DNA from: Pyrenophora tritici-repentis
Taxonomy: Eukaryota > Ascomycota > Dothideomycetes > Pleosporales > Pleosporaceae
DNA: 64,000 nt
Reading direction: 5' to 3'
Assembly: GCF_003171515.1 (NCBI RefSeq)
Contig: NC_089399.1
Span: 2,232,001 to 2,296,000 of the forward strand
In this document: one piece after another, positions 28,122 to 39,510 of the stretch
Numbering within the stretch: position 1 is the first letter of the stretch
Layout: the number at the start of each line of letters is the position of its first letter
Made by a program: the position numbers and the translations under genes
The notes under the pieces: model-generated
Seen by the model: the letters and a program-made list of their open reading frames with translations, nothing else
Told to the model about the DNA's origin: nothing
Databases searched by the model: none

Positions 28122-30363
28122 GCTTGATATGGGTCTAGTGGCCAAAGATTGGCCAAGGAGGTTTGGGTTTCTAGCTGTGGGGGTGTTGTACAAGGGTGCT
28201 CTTATCAATATCTCTCACCTGATTACAATACTATTTTGTTCTTTTTCTTGACACCGGTCTTCTTTCCACTGTTTGATTCGTCTGAATGCCCTGTAATTTC
28301 ATGATCAATGACAGAAGTAATCTATAGCAAACATTGATCTTCATTTCACGTCCGTAATCTCTCCTAGAGCATATGGCTAGTTCACGCTAGACTAGTTGCT
28401 ACGAACTTTCGAAACCCGTGGGGCCCGAATATCCTTCTATACATATCGTAATCCAGCCAAGACGGCTTATAGTACTGTAATCGGCCCTTCCAAACTAGAT
28501 AGATAGAGGTTATCTATAGTGTACAGACTTTGATCTTCCAAACTTCGCCTTCTTCAGGCAATTCCATTGCCCAGTTTATGCTGTCGTCACATCCCGCAGT
28601 TACTAGCAAGTGTAGCGAAAGTCATTTTAGTTCAGTACTAAATCCTATCTAGACAGATTCGTGTTAGTCAGATAACAAGAATCCAAGTCTTATTGACCTC
28701 GTGAACGGGCCGGGTTACTACCAGCTTGGCTCATAGCTTATGCCAACCGCAAGTACAGAAGAAAACAGTAGTACAATCACATCTCGCGCAATAAGCAACG
28801 GCCCGCCAATTCAAACAGTTTTATTCAGTCCAGAAATCAAGCGCAAGTCCGAGAGCACAGGGGCGTTTGGAATGGTAGTTGTAACAGTGGCAAACTATTC
28901 GTGCTGTACGCAAGGCAACAACTCCGAGAAGACATGCAAGCGGTCCCAACCACGCAATAGGCGCTATCCAGACCAGGAATTAACATAGAGAGATCTATAA
29001 ACTACATTTTCAAGCTACAAGCCAGACGACTCTTCGACCACGAATGAACTACGTCAACATACCCTTTCAACCCCTTCCAGATGCGGTATTTCCGGGGGCC
29101 TCTTCGGGTCGACTGTGCCATAGTAGATACGACTCAGCCTCCCACAGTAGATATGACTCAGCCTCGTTGGGGTCGACTATACCATACAAAATAGGGTTTA
29201 ATATATAAGGCTGCTCCCTACTCGTGGCTTCTACCTCAAGGCTGTTACACTAGACTTGGGTAAAAGGGTTAGTGCTTACACTCAGCTACTTATCTGGTAT
29301 CGCGGCAGATACGTAGGATTGTCGTACGACTGACAGCCTTGAGGTTATAGATAGGAAAGTCGACAGACCTACTCTTCTTGGTTGTGCGCCCTTTGGCTTT
29401 GATGTGTATGGTTTCTTTGTGTGAGTGTGGAGGGAGATCGACATATTGACTCAGGATATTGCAGAGTGGTGCTTGGGTTGTAACGGATTGGCTGGCTACA
29501 CCACACACACACCTCTTTGTATTTTCTGTATCGTACAGGATAGCCGTGACAGCACTCGTATGAGAGCATGAAACTATTTAGGCTATCCTGACTGTGTTAT
29601 TCCGTCCGAGTTCGACAGCAGAACACCAAAGGATCACCCAGGATCAGCCGGGACCACGTAAGTAAGCCCAAGTGCCGTGAAACCATATGGTCCATCCCGT
29701 ACGAACGAACGCCGTGCGCCCTTCCACAAGCATCAAGGTCCACCAAGTGTGTGATCACCACTGCTCCGGGTAGCGCGAACGACGGGTGCGGGTGTAAGCC
29801 GGCACCATTTACGGTAGTTAGTTGTCTAATTTCACATCTCATCTCGGTTTAGCTTGCGGTAAATTGGGGACGGATGCTATTCTTGTAACAACAACTATGA
29901 CGACTGTGCCGTCATCCTGGGCGAACGGTATTGGGCATAGAGATGGCACGTGGAGATGTTCTGCTGCAGCGAGGTAAGCACTACGTACCGGTACGTAGGT
30001 AGAATACGAGCGCCACCCACTATGGCTCACCTGATAATCACGTCGCCTCCTTGCGAGGAAGTTGCATGCGAGGAAAGCTTCAGCATGATGTGTGCGATAG
30101 ATAATGAGGAATATCAGCGATACAGCAAGAGAATATAGTAGTGGAGTGAGTAGTGGGGATAGCGGAGTGCGAGAAGCCTACCACCACTACCGTTAATGTA
30201 AGCCAGCAGGCACCTAAGAAAAGGTTGCAGTTGCCTGCATCAGCCGAATGATGCGTGCGTTGCAAAAAGAAACCCGAACCCCACATCGATCGGGACCCGA
30301 CAAACAAAAGTGCAAAAAAAAGATCAGACGACTCTGAAACAGAGCCATTGGATAGAGCGGTTG
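28122..30363. other. 2.2-kb stretch with only fragments
   Basis: I find no intact gene. A minus-strand snippet near 28500-28615 reads LVTAGCDDSIN and could be the end of a decayed WD40-type gene. At 29110-29160 a 24-bp phrase (AGTAGATAYGACTCAGCCTC) is repeated in tandem. A TATATAAGGCTGC box near 29200 and TGGTATCGCGGC near 29294 recall the end of an LTR and primer-binding region, but no second LTR or pol is present. Confidence 0.35.
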
Positions 30364-30460
30364 CGACATTGACAAGATTCGAACTTGCGAGGCCGAAGCC
30401 ATTAGATGACATGAATGTGATAATTCAAGTCTAACCCATTAACCACTCTGGCACAATGTC
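30364..30460 (-). tRNA. tRNA-Ser (anticodon UGA) with intron
   Basis: The minus strand begins GACATTG and ends CAATGTC plus discriminator G, forming a perfect 7-bp acceptor stem. GTTAGACTTGA...TCTAA forms the anticodon stem with TGA as anticodon. About 16 nt (TTATCACATTCATGTC) interrupt one base 3' of the anticodon, the standard tRNA intron site. The long variable arm (TGGCTTCGGCCT) and the T-arm with GTTCGAATC follow, typical of a class II serine tRNA. A run of T on the minus strand about 40 nt downstream (30316-30323) can act as the Pol III terminator. Confidence 0.88.
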
Positions 30461-30613
30461 AGATAATTGGATGAAAGACATATGTTTTACATTAAATATA
30501 TAGTTGATTTAAGATTGTTCGTGCAAGAGGATTTCGGACCGCACCATAAAACAGACTATGTGGGGCAACATCAGATGTTGTAGCGCTAATTTCATTACGT
30601 CATTCCAACTCAA

Positions 30614-31567
30614 CTAAAGACTAGCCTTACCAGCACCACCACCACCACCACCACCCAAATCACCCTGCGGTTGCTCAAACCTCCCCTCTCGCTTCAATTT
30701 CTCTAAAATCTGGCGAATCCCCCTCTCCGCCGGCTCCCAGAGATTCTCAGGATAATCCTTGTAAATGACTTTAACAATATCCATTGACCCCATCTCAACT
30801 CCTTCGTTCGCTGCCAGTACATCTAGAACCTGCTGTTCGCGCTGATTCCTATGCGTAATGTACTCTGCAATCTTGGCTGGACCGTCTGGAATGACGGGTC
30901 CATGACCTGGATACGCGCGCCCTTTGAATTGCGAAGACATGGCGTCTAGACTCTTCATGTAGGCGGTCAGGTCCTCGAAGACGGCTGTGCCTTGTCCGAG
31001 CACGTTGTCGGCAGTGAACATTGCGTCTTCTTCTTCTAGCACAAAGGCCATGTGGTCGGTTGTGTGGCCGGGGCAGTGGAACGCGCGCAATGTCGCGCCT
31101 TGGGTTTCAAACTTCTGCCCGTCGGTTATGGGGTGCCAGGCGCCATGGGGTTCGTTTTTGTAGACTTGCGTGTCGGGCGAGTGGGAGAGCAGATCGGAAA
31201 CACCGCCGATGTGGTCGGGATGCCAGTGCGTGAGGAGGAGCTTGTCGATGGTGATGTTTTCGGTGGAAAGGAGGGTCTTGATTGAGGCTATCCATTGGGG
31301 TTTGCCCTCGCCGCTGTCGATGAGGAGGCGGGATAGTCCGCGGCCGACGATGTATGTGTTTGTGCCTAGGTTGTTTTAATCCATGTTGATTTGTGAGAGA
31401 TGGCGAGACGTAAACCTTGTAGCGTGAACTTGGAGTTTTTGTTAGGAGACGGGCTGTGTTCAATCGGCGACGATGACGCTTACCTTGCTCGGATTGCCAC
31501 CAAGCACTCTTATTACCCGATCGCTCAGTTTCTCAATCTCAGGGAGTGGTACCAAAGCCTCTACCAT
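30614..31567 (-). CDS. LACTB2-like metallo-beta-lactamase-fold hydrolase (282 aa)
   Basis: Exons are 31484-31567, 31416-31428 and 30614-31365. The middle exon is only 13 nt and encodes FTLQ plus one base. Joined, the N-terminus reads NPSKFTLQGTNTYIVG, which matches the LACTB2/lactamase-like-2 family. The metal motif THWHPDHIGG (H-x-H-x-D-H), a later FHCPGHTTDH and AYPGHGPVI supply the remaining ligands. The C-terminal domain (about 190-270) is the winged-helix-like extension of this family. It ends in a poly-Gly stretch. Human LACTB2 is a mitochondrial endoribonuclease; fungal homologues also act in polyketide release, so the substrate is open. It is divergent from EFM5 with 204 bp between ATGs. 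Confidence 0.88.
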
Positions 31568-31771
31568 ATTTGCATATAGTCGACGTGAAGTAAAAGTCGA
31601 TAAAAGCTTGAGGTTTGGTAATCGAGGGCGCATGATGACTGCTACTTAGGTTGCAGCTCGTCCAAGTTACCGAGGCATGTGCTTATCGATAACTCGACAA
31701 GTGGGATGCGATTTAATCGGACTGTGACTGTTCAGGAACGCCTTGCGACAATAAATTCACGAACAGACGAC

Positions 31772-32641
31772 ATGGCTCTAGTCGAAGGTGACGACGAGAT
31801 ACCGTAAGTTGCCAGAATAACCCTTCTTGGAAAATACTAAATCTCAAAGACAGCTTTCTGGTGACGCCCTAGCCGCGCTGAAAGAGTTTTACGGCGAGCG
31901 AGATGCACGACAAAAGCAGTTTGAAGAGCTAAAAGGCAAAGCCGAGGATGACTTTGAAGGGAAACTCTCAATGGATGCGTTTACAGAAGACTGGAATGCA
32001 AGCCAATTCTGGTACAGTGATGAGACGGCTACGGTACTTGCACGACAGCTATTGGATGGCGCAACGGATGAAACATGTATAGCGGTGGTGTCTGCGCCGA
32101 GTGCGTTTATCCAACTCAAGAACCTGCTTGTAAGTAAGTAGTACGGGGAAGTGGTAACATGGCATACTAAACGAGTCAGAATTCTGGCGAGGTCAAGTGC
32201 CGGCCACAGATCAAGTTGCTGGAGTTTGACGACCGTTTTGCTGTCTTCAAGGAATTTGTCCGGTACGACTTTGAGAAGGCAATTCAACTACCGGCTGAAA
32301 TGAAGGGTGCATTCGACGTCATTATTTGCGATCCGCCATTCCTTAGTCAGGATTGTCAAACGAAGGGCATGTTACAGTCAACCGTGGATATCGAAGAAGT
32401 ATGCTAATTATGCACAGCTGCTCTGACCGTAAGGTGGCTAGCCAAATCATGGACGCAGGACTCTCTACGCCTAGTTGTGTGCACCGGAGAGCGTATGGAG
32501 AGCCTGATCACTGACAAGCTTTATGGAAAGGCCGGTGCAAAGACTACAGACTATGAAATCAAGCATGCTAAAGGACTGAGCAATGAGTTCAGATGTTATG
32601 CCAACTTTGAGTGTGCGGCATGGAAGTGGACAAAGTCATGA
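31772..32641 (+). CDS. EFM5: Protein-lysine N-methyltransferase EFM5 (240 aa)
   Basis: Exons are 31772-31803, 31850-32129, 32180-32366 and 32418-32641. The third intron uses a GC donor (gcatgt...cacag, 51 bp); with it the frame reads DCQTKAALTVRWL, as expected in the family. Other signatures are QLSGDALAALKEFYGERD near the N-terminus, ASQFWYSDETA, and the N6-methyltransferase-like motif DPPFLS at about residue 155. The C-terminus is NEFRCYANFECAAWKW. EFM5 methylates elongation factor eEF1A on a lysine in yeast. It shares a short bidirectional promoter with the LACTB2-like gene and converges with the SEC14-like gene (322 bp apart). Confidence 0.88.
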
Positions 32642-32963
32642 CCCAGAGGTGACACTGAGAAGGGGAGAGGCTCGGGAAAAGTAGATGAATTAGACTCGAA
32701 TTGAAATCAAGTCAATCAACTGTATTCACAGCGGAAGACGTTTGGGCCATTCAGCTTGAACTTCTTCCTGATGCGAACTGCGGCGTATGTGGGGCAGTGA
32801 TGTAGCAAGGCAGCAAAGCATCATTAATTCTGCACCCAGCATTTCTATTATTATCTCTCTTGCAACATCATAGTTGGGCAAAAGCTAGGTATGTAGTCAA
32901 TATCGTGGTATCAAAGATTATCTCTACTTTCCAACCGAAGATCCAATCGGTACATGGCCTACC
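32642..32963. terminator. Convergent 3' region of EFM5 and the SEC14-like gene
   Basis: Both flanking genes end here, and the 322 bp hold no coding signal. Polyadenylation elements for both genes are expected but not resolvable by eye. Confidence 0.4.
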
Positions 32964-34821
32964 TCAACCGACTTTCTGCCCCCTAGTAGCCGTCTGCTCC
33001 CTCAAAAACGCTTCCATGTCCTTTGCACTCGTCGCATCGATCCTCCTATCCATCTCCTCCTCTTCGGGACTCTTTGCCTTCACGGGCTCTTGTATCGGCT
33101 CCTCCTTTTTACTTGCCCCAACCATGCCGGCAACGGCTTCGGCAGCAGAAGTAGCACTCGATGAGACTATGGCAGAAGCTGATGCAGCGGCTTGTTTAGC
33201 TTGGTCTAGGTAACCGGGGGCAGGGGGTTCTTCGCGATCGGGGAGCGGTACCTCTTTAGGGGCCTGGCCAACTGTATTGGGCTCCATGGTCATCGTCTTG
33301 TCTCCATGCCCATGGTCGACAACTGCTGCGTCTGGTGTCCCGTTTGCGAGCTGTCCTGAGGCGTGAGTCTGGTTTTGTTGCTCAAAATTTGCTTCGGATG
33401 TTCCCGCGCGGATAGGCATGCTCACCGAGACGGGTGGTGAGCTCGTCGAAGGGCGCGACTCGGTGTCGGAAGGTGGAGTGTCGATGTCTACGTCGTCGGT
33501 GTCGGGAGGGTGTGTAGCTGTTCCTACACTCGTGAGAGGGTCACCGATTTGGTCCATGGGCGTGGGTGGCATCGGCTCGGTTTGGTTGTAGCCCACGGGG
33601 TTCGGGATGGTGAAGATTAGCTTTCGCCTTTGAGCTCCGTTCTCACTACCAATGCCCCAGGCTTGCATTTCCCCATCAGGTCCTTGTTCCCATTTGAGTG
33701 GGCCAATCGGGAACGTCTTACGTCCGTTCTGGGTGTTGGGGTTCTCCCATTTGATCTGTGCTTCGATGGTTGGTTCAAGATTCGGCAACTGCCCCCACTC
33801 GAAATCGAGACCGCCACCATACTTCTTCGGGATGTTGTCGTGATCAATGTATGCAGACAGTGTCGAGTAGACGTTTTGCGGGGAGAGAATGAAGATCTTA
33901 GAGACAGTGATGGGATCAAACCAGCGTTTGACCCAGCCCCAGACAGTCGGGAAGAAGCTCGGTGCGCCGACGATCTATAACAAAGTCAGCACTTGCCCTT
34001 GTTCAGAAAATAAAGCAGCGACATACAAAAATACGGTCGAGCGTCTCGGGATAGTGTGCTGTGGCCAGAACCGATGCATCCTGCATGTGTCCCTTGAGGT
34101 TCCAGAACTGCTTCAAGCCCACACCGCTGATATCCACAATGTTGTTACTCTGCGAAACGGGAGTCTCTGGATAGCTGCGGGGAACCATGGAGCACAAGGG
34201 CGTGTAGAAGTTTGTGAGCGACTCATACAGGGCGAACAGACGAGTGTTCTTGTTTGCGACATTGGGGATCGTGGTCTTTGACTTTGCGAGTTGCTTTTCG
34301 TAGGCGGAAATGTTCTTGGAGTTGAGGGGAGCGACCTCGAACAAAAAGAGTGGAATTCCGCGTTTGTCGCGTCGGCCAAGCCATTGCGGGTACTACATAA
34401 GGCTGTCAGACAGGATGACAGCGCAAGGTTGTAGGGTTCTCTACCAAGCGGCGCGTTTGCTCATACTCTTCGATATCAATGGTGTTGAAGATTTCGTTTA
34501 GTTTATTCTCTTTCCGCCAATCTTCCGTGCCTTTGAACTGCCTAAAGGCGTCGCGAGGAACAAAACGACGTGCGCGCAGGTAGCGCCTGTAAGCAGTCAG
34601 TGCCTCGCTAATGTCGCATGTCGCAATAGAGATCGTGTTCGCGCTTACAGCATCGTCTCATCGTCATGACTAGCTTGCTTTCCGCCGCTTGCGGGAGTGT
34701 AGTAGCCTGCATCGCGGCATATGTTCTTGAACTCGACCAGCTGAGCCTGCTGATTCTCGGAAAGATGGGAGAGATGCCCCGCGGGATACTGCATCGATTC
34801 AACTCTGCTAAGGTCGGCCAT
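32964..34821 (-). CDS. SEC14-like CRAL-TRIO lipid-transfer protein (563 aa)
   Basis: Exons are 34649-34821, 34445-34586, 34027-34392 and 32964-33974, joined by three short GT-AG introns; the total is 1692 nt. The N-terminus MADLSRVESMQYPAGHLSHL is followed by CRAL_TRIO_N (YLRARRFVPRDAFRQFKGTE). The lipid-binding CRAL-TRIO domain comes next (YPQWLGRRDKRGIPLFLFEV through NIVDISGVGLKQFWNLKGHM and YPETLDRIFIVGAPSFF). It ends at IPKKYGGGLDFEWGQLPNL. The last 250 residues are a low-complexity, Pro/Ser/Glu-rich tail not present in yeast Sec14p, with a charged C-terminal helix. It likely transfers phosphatidylinositol or phosphatidylcholine between membranes; the ligand is inferred only from family. 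Confidence 0.9.
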
Positions 34822-35758
34822 GGTGGGCTATGTATGGGACGAGTAGAAACGGCGTAGGGAGACCAAAAAAGAAGGGAGAGGAGTGGTAATGGTGCAGTAG
34901 TTGGATAATCCACCCGATTCTAGGGCGCCATGTTGCCCTATGCGATGCGGCGGTGCGGCAAGCAGTGACATCAACTGTGGCTGCAGATCCGCGGGCCTGA
35001 CGGAGCATGACCTTCGCGGAGCGGAGGACGAGGGCAGCGAGCGTCGGATCGGTTATGCGAGCTATCCGGACCAAATGTGGACCATCATCTAAAGATTTTT
35101 GCATGGTCTGGGGCTTGTATGGGCGGTTGGTGTACATTGCGTCTACCGCTTTGTTCGCACGAGGTCCGAATGTTCCTGGTCGGCGGACCGTCATATCCGC
35201 TCGATGCCGGCCTGGCCGAGCATGAGCGAGTCTGAAGCCGTATAGGCACATCGGCAAGTGGACTTATGAATGTGCAAACTGCCCCAACTTGATCACCGTC
35301 AGCTGGGTTTTGCCCGAGAAGCCAAGTCCAGCTGTGGATATTTCAAAGTCTACATACATTCCGACGACATGGTAGTCCGTATGTCTATGACCCAAGCCGC
35401 GATACGAACATGTTTAGTCCGATTCGATCGTGGTCGAGACAGGACCAGGGGTGGGTGTGTTAGTAAGCTAGGTAATGTTCCGTGCAGATGTACAAGCCTC
35501 GAGGTGCACTATCGCACCCCGAATGCCGAGGCCGGTTGATAAGCGAACGATGCGATCATCATCATCATTGGCTCAGACATTGACGCAATTCATCACGGGT
35601 AAAGGCACGGATTGAACCATGGCTAGCAGCCCTGACAACTGAGCCACCCGCCATCACCATCAAGGTAACAGGTAGCGCTGCTCGTCACGATAGCCATTTC
35701 CATATCCAAGGCCCGAAATATATCCACCGATCAAAGTTAAAGCAACCCTGGCGCGCCT
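34822..35758. promoter_or_regulatory. Divergent intergenic region, SEC14-like / F-box gene
   Basis: 937 bp between the two ATGs hold both promoters. No ORF with domain content is present. A tRNA-like stretch at 35580-35652 was considered and not accepted (see rejected items). Confidence 0.45.
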
Positions 35759-37617
35759 ATGATGCAGCGCCCCTCCTTCACAGCCCTCCCGACGGAGATT
35801 CTTGAAGCCATCTTCCTCAACCTCGACCCTCACTCGCTCGTATCCGTGTCGCAGACCAACAGGCTGATCAAGCGTCTCACGGCCGATGCGCCGATTGTGT
35901 GGCGCCACCTCTGCAAGACGCGCTTCAAAACATGGGATTCTCGCCACAACATCGCCGCCAAGTTCGCGGGTCCACTGTCGGATATCGACTGGCGGGCGCT
36001 GTATATCCGAAAGCACAAGATTGAGCGCCGTACACGCGACTTGCTGAATCACGTCGTGGCTACTGAACAAGAGCGCATACGGTATATCAACGATATAGCT
36101 GACTTTGGGTACGACGCGAAAGAGGTTTTACTGCGGGAATGCGCCTGTCCAGACGACGCCGAGGATGTGCTGGCGAGAAGGTACTATGCCAATGCCGTGT
36201 TGGAGCGCATACATCGAGAAGCCGCGATCAAGGTGTGGTCGAATTTAGGTGCCGGTAAAGATGTGCCGATAGAACGCGCGCTGGGCGCATACGATGTCTT
36301 CGCAAGAGTGGGAGAAGATGTGGACGTCGATGTTGTCGCCGACGATATCAGTGCACTTGCCAATGGATTGCTAGAAGAATACCCCCTCTTTCGTGACTGG
36401 AGTCCGCGGGTACAGGCTTCCACACTGGCCTCATATCTGCGTGAACGCGGCTTCAACGGCGTACCCGACCGGTCGTATCGTGCGCTGAAGAACTCATTCA
36501 TTGGCCTCGTTTTGCGCTCTGCGGCTCACGAATCGCTTCCCCTCATTTCAGTTGCTATATACTGCGCCGTAGCCCGACTAGTTGGCCTTGATGCTCGCCC
36601 CTGTGGTTTCCTCTTCCACGTCTACACGCTCGTCTACGCACCCAAGAACTACAACCTCAACGGCGAATACAGACCGACTAGCTCCACGGAACGAGAGTAC
36701 ATGTACCTGGATCCATTCCGCTCCACGTCCGAGGTCCGCCAGGGTGATCTCCAGCGCACGCTGCGCGACATGGGCGTGCCCAGTAGTGAACACCGCAGTT
36801 TCCTCAGTGACACGACGACGCGGGAAATGGTGCTGCGTACAGCGCGCAACATTATGAATTCCGTCCAAATGATCCGCGATACGGAAGCTGGAATGGGCCG
36901 CATACAGGCTTCATGGATGAACTCATACCCCGACATGGACAACGCCTTTTACGCCACTATCTGGGCTATGCTGCTCCTCGGACCTACAGACGATACCTCG
37001 CACTTGGGTCACACGGCCACTCGCCGCCGTCAGTACCTACCCTACCTCCTCGAACACTTCCAAGTACATTACCCCTGGGACGTGACTCTGCTGGCCCGCT
37101 ACGTCATCCCCATGTTCTACAACCAGCCCGAGGGCCACCGTTTGCTGCAGTTCGTACAGAGTATGCAGCAGGTGGATGCTATGCGCAAACCGGCGATTAC
37201 GCGCTCTACGCGCACGAACAAAGTCACATTCAAGGTTGGTCAGTTGTTTACGCATAAGAGGTATAGGTACGAGGGCGTTATTACGGGTTGGGATGTTGCG
37301 TGTGATCAGAGTGAGGATTGGATCCAGAATATGCGGGTGGATAATTTGCCGGATGGGCGGAATCAGGCCTTCTATCATGTTTTGTAAGTTGCTTTCTATC
37401 CTGCATGATGGCTGGGTTCTTGGGGCTAACGAGATACTACTCCAGGGTTTGCGACAAGTCTGTCAGGTATGTCGCTGCGGAGAATATACAGCCAGTCAAC
37501 GAGAACACGGGTCCATCGGAGGCGCTTTTGAAACTTGCGGGTCGCCACTTTAAGCGGTGGGATGAGGCGAGTCATTGTTTTGTGAGTAATGTGAGGGATG
37601 AGTATCCTCATGATTAG
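35759..37617 (+). CDS. F-box protein with SirB1/transglutaminase-like and YccV-like domains (598 aa)
   Basis: Exon 1 is 35759-37383, a 62-bp intron (37384-37445) follows, and exon 2 is 37446-37617. Two ATGs are adjacent (MMQRPSF). The N-terminus is an F-box (FTALPTEILEAIFLNLDPHSLVSVSQT...). The middle (about residues 210-400) resembles the SirB1/transglut_core2 region (LISVAIYCAVARLVGLDARPCGFLFHVY). The C-terminus (about 480-590) matches the hemimethylated-DNA-binding YccV-like domain (FKVGQLFTHKRYRYEGVITGWD). This triple architecture is that of FBXO21-type proteins. It should act as the substrate receptor of an SCF ubiquitin ligase. The Cys of a transglutaminase triad is not obvious, so the middle domain may be structural. 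Confidence 0.88.
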
Positions 37618-37896
37618 GTCTGGAATAGGGGTTGGAATGAATAGGAGCAAGGCGTTGGGGGGATTATGGTTTAGATGATTATATGGAAATCACCACTTTT
37701 TTTTTACTACGAAGCCTGTTGTTGGTCCTGTGTGTCTTGACTATCGGGAAATTCGGAGCTGATGGCTATTCTTGATGTGCTTCAGGGACATGTCGCTTGA
37801 TAGATGTAAAGCTGTTGTATGATCCTGTAGTCCTTTACATATTCATCACCTACTCCCAGGCTACTCAACGCCAACCCAGGGTCCTCCAGACTACAC

Positions 37897-39510
37897 TCAC
37901 TTCTTCCCTTCGCCCGGCATGAACCTCTCTAGGTTCTCCTCCAAGAAGCCATTCTCAGCCAACATCTCCAACCACTTCTTGATAACAGGACCAGAGTCGT
38001 ACCGCCGCTGTGTGGCCTGCGCATCCTCTTCCGCCTCATTCTGCATCTCCACCATTATACTTTCCGCCAAACTGTTGGCTTGGTGGATGAGTTGCTTGCG
38101 ACGAACAAGCAGTTGCTGCATATCTTCCTTTGCGATGGCGGACTTCACACTATCTTGGACGGGGTTAGCAACTACATTCGCCTCGACGCCTAGCATGCGG
38201 GGACTGGGCGGCTGTTCGTGTTCTTCAACGAGCTGGTGCCAGTCGGGAGCGGTGCCCGTGGCGGAGAGGTGGTCGAGGCGCGTGTCAACGTGGGTGATGG
38301 TGTTGATGGTGAGACCGGCGCGGTTACGCAGGGAGCACAGCGGCGATTGTGTCAGGGCGATGACACCGTAGTTGTCATCGCCGGCGGCCATGAGGTTGGA
38401 GATGGTGGCGCATGCGGAGGCCAGCCATGTTTCGCCGTTGTCGGTGCCGAAGGATCCGACGGGCGTGGGTTGCTTGTCCAGGCCGTCTAGTTTCCACACT
38501 TGGTTGCCGACGGGCACGAAGGCGATGTAGTGGTGTGCGTTGCCCTCCATGCTCTTGTTGCTATCGTGGGATGCTACTGAGTCGGGGGAAGAGCGTCCAG
38601 ATTTGATGGTTTTCTTGCTCGGCTTGGTCTTCTCGGTAGCCGGTTGGGCCTTGAGGCGTTCGGCGCGCTTGACTCTGAAACTGAGATGCCGGTCGCCTTC
38701 GAGAATGTCCATTTTCTTGGCGAAGGAGTTGTGGATCTTCTTGACAAAGTCGAAGCTTGCGAATGCCTCGCCGCGCTGGTACGGGGTGAAGTAGTTGGTG
38801 AAGTCCTTGAACTGCTCTAGGTGCTCGCCGATGACAACCTCGTCGCTCTGATTCATGAGGATGTTGATCATAGCAAGAGTGGCACAGCTGTTCTGGGCGG
38901 GGAGCTGATTCGCAAACCACACGTCCTTGGGGCACTCGTCGGCTTGGTTGTCGTTGCCAAACTCACGGTAGTGGAACAGTAGAATGAAGCCGTAGATTGG
39001 CTGCGGGATGTTGTCGAGAATGAAATCCTGATCCATGCTGAATACCTCGCGGACGGTGATGTCCTGAACGCCCATCTCACGGAGGATGACGCTGAAGCAC
39101 GCAGGCTCGCTTTCGATTTCGCAAAATCCCTGCCAAGTGTTCTTGTCGAACGGAGTGGCCGGCATATCCGGCGGACTGGGGAACCGTGAGTTTGCTGGCA
39201 GTCCGCTGGATGATGGCGATGGAGAGTCCTTGTGCTTCTTGCTACTGGGTTCAGATTCTATAGAGGGCTCAGGGACACCTCGCTTCCTAGCGTTCGGGGA
39301 GGTGGCCTTGGGAGTTGCAGTTGGACATGTGGAACCGTCGGTGGACTTCGTTGCAGGGGTGTCTTCGACTTGTTCAGCGCTTGAAGAAATTGTATCGCTT
39401 GCAGAGTTTGCTGGCATCTTGCTGGGGGCTGCTTGCTCTTTGCTTTGATCGTGCGTGTGCTCGTTGACGTTAGCGCCAGCTCCAGATTCGGGAGAAATCT
39501 GATCTGGCAT
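37897..39510 (-). CDS. Ubiquitin C-terminal hydrolase, UCH family (537 aa)
   Basis: I start at the ATG at 39510 (MPDQISPESGAGANV); the frame is open upstream but without an ATG. The first 115 residues are low-complexity with a basic KKHKD patch. The peptidase C12 domain (about 120-410) has WQGFCEIESEPACFSVILRE, then NQLPAQNSCATLAMINIL with catalytic Cys209, HHYIAFVP with His327, and WKLDGLDKQP with Asp342. A long insertion lies between Cys and His, as in UCHL5/BAP1-type enzymes, and a helical C-terminal extension follows. The Gln that forms the oxyanion hole appears seven, not six, residues before the Cys. It would remove ubiquitin from substrates. It diverges from POM152. Confidence 0.88.
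   Translation of the reverse strand: MPDQISPESGAGANVNEHTHDQSKEQAAPSKMPANSASDTISSSAEQVEDTPATKSTDGSTCPTATPKATSPNARKRGVPEPSIESEPSSKKHKDSPSPSSSGLPANSRFPSPPDMPATPFDKNTWQGFCEIESEPACFSVILREMGVQDITVREVFSMDQDFILDNIPQPIYGFILLFHYREFGNDNQADECPKDVWFANQLPAQNSCATLAMINILMNQSDEVVIGEHLEQFKDFTNYFTPYQRGEAFASFDFVKKIHNSFAKKMDILEGDRHLSFRVKRAERLKAQPATEKTKPSKKTIKSGRSSPDSVASHDSNKSMEGNAHHYIAFVPVGNQVWKLDGLDKQPTPVGSFGTDNGETWLASACATISNLMAAGDDNYGVIALTQSPLCSLRNRAGLTINTITHVDTRLDHLSATGTAPDWHQLVEEHEQPPSPRMLGVEANVVANPVQDSVKSAIAKEDMQQLLVRRKQLIHQANSLAESIMVEMQNEAEEDAQATQRRYDSGPVIKKWLEMLAENGFLEENLERFMPGEGKK

Noticed and set aside
29150..29310. Possible solo LTR with TATATAAGG and TGGTATCGCGG
   Set aside because: The resemblance to a copia LTR end is weak and borders cannot be set.
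35580..35652. Possible minus-strand tRNA (GCGGGTG...TACCCGT acceptor, GGTTCAATCC T-arm)
   Set aside because: The acceptor and T-arm can pair with wobbles, but the anticodon arm is reduced to a three-base loop. It is at best a tRNA relic.
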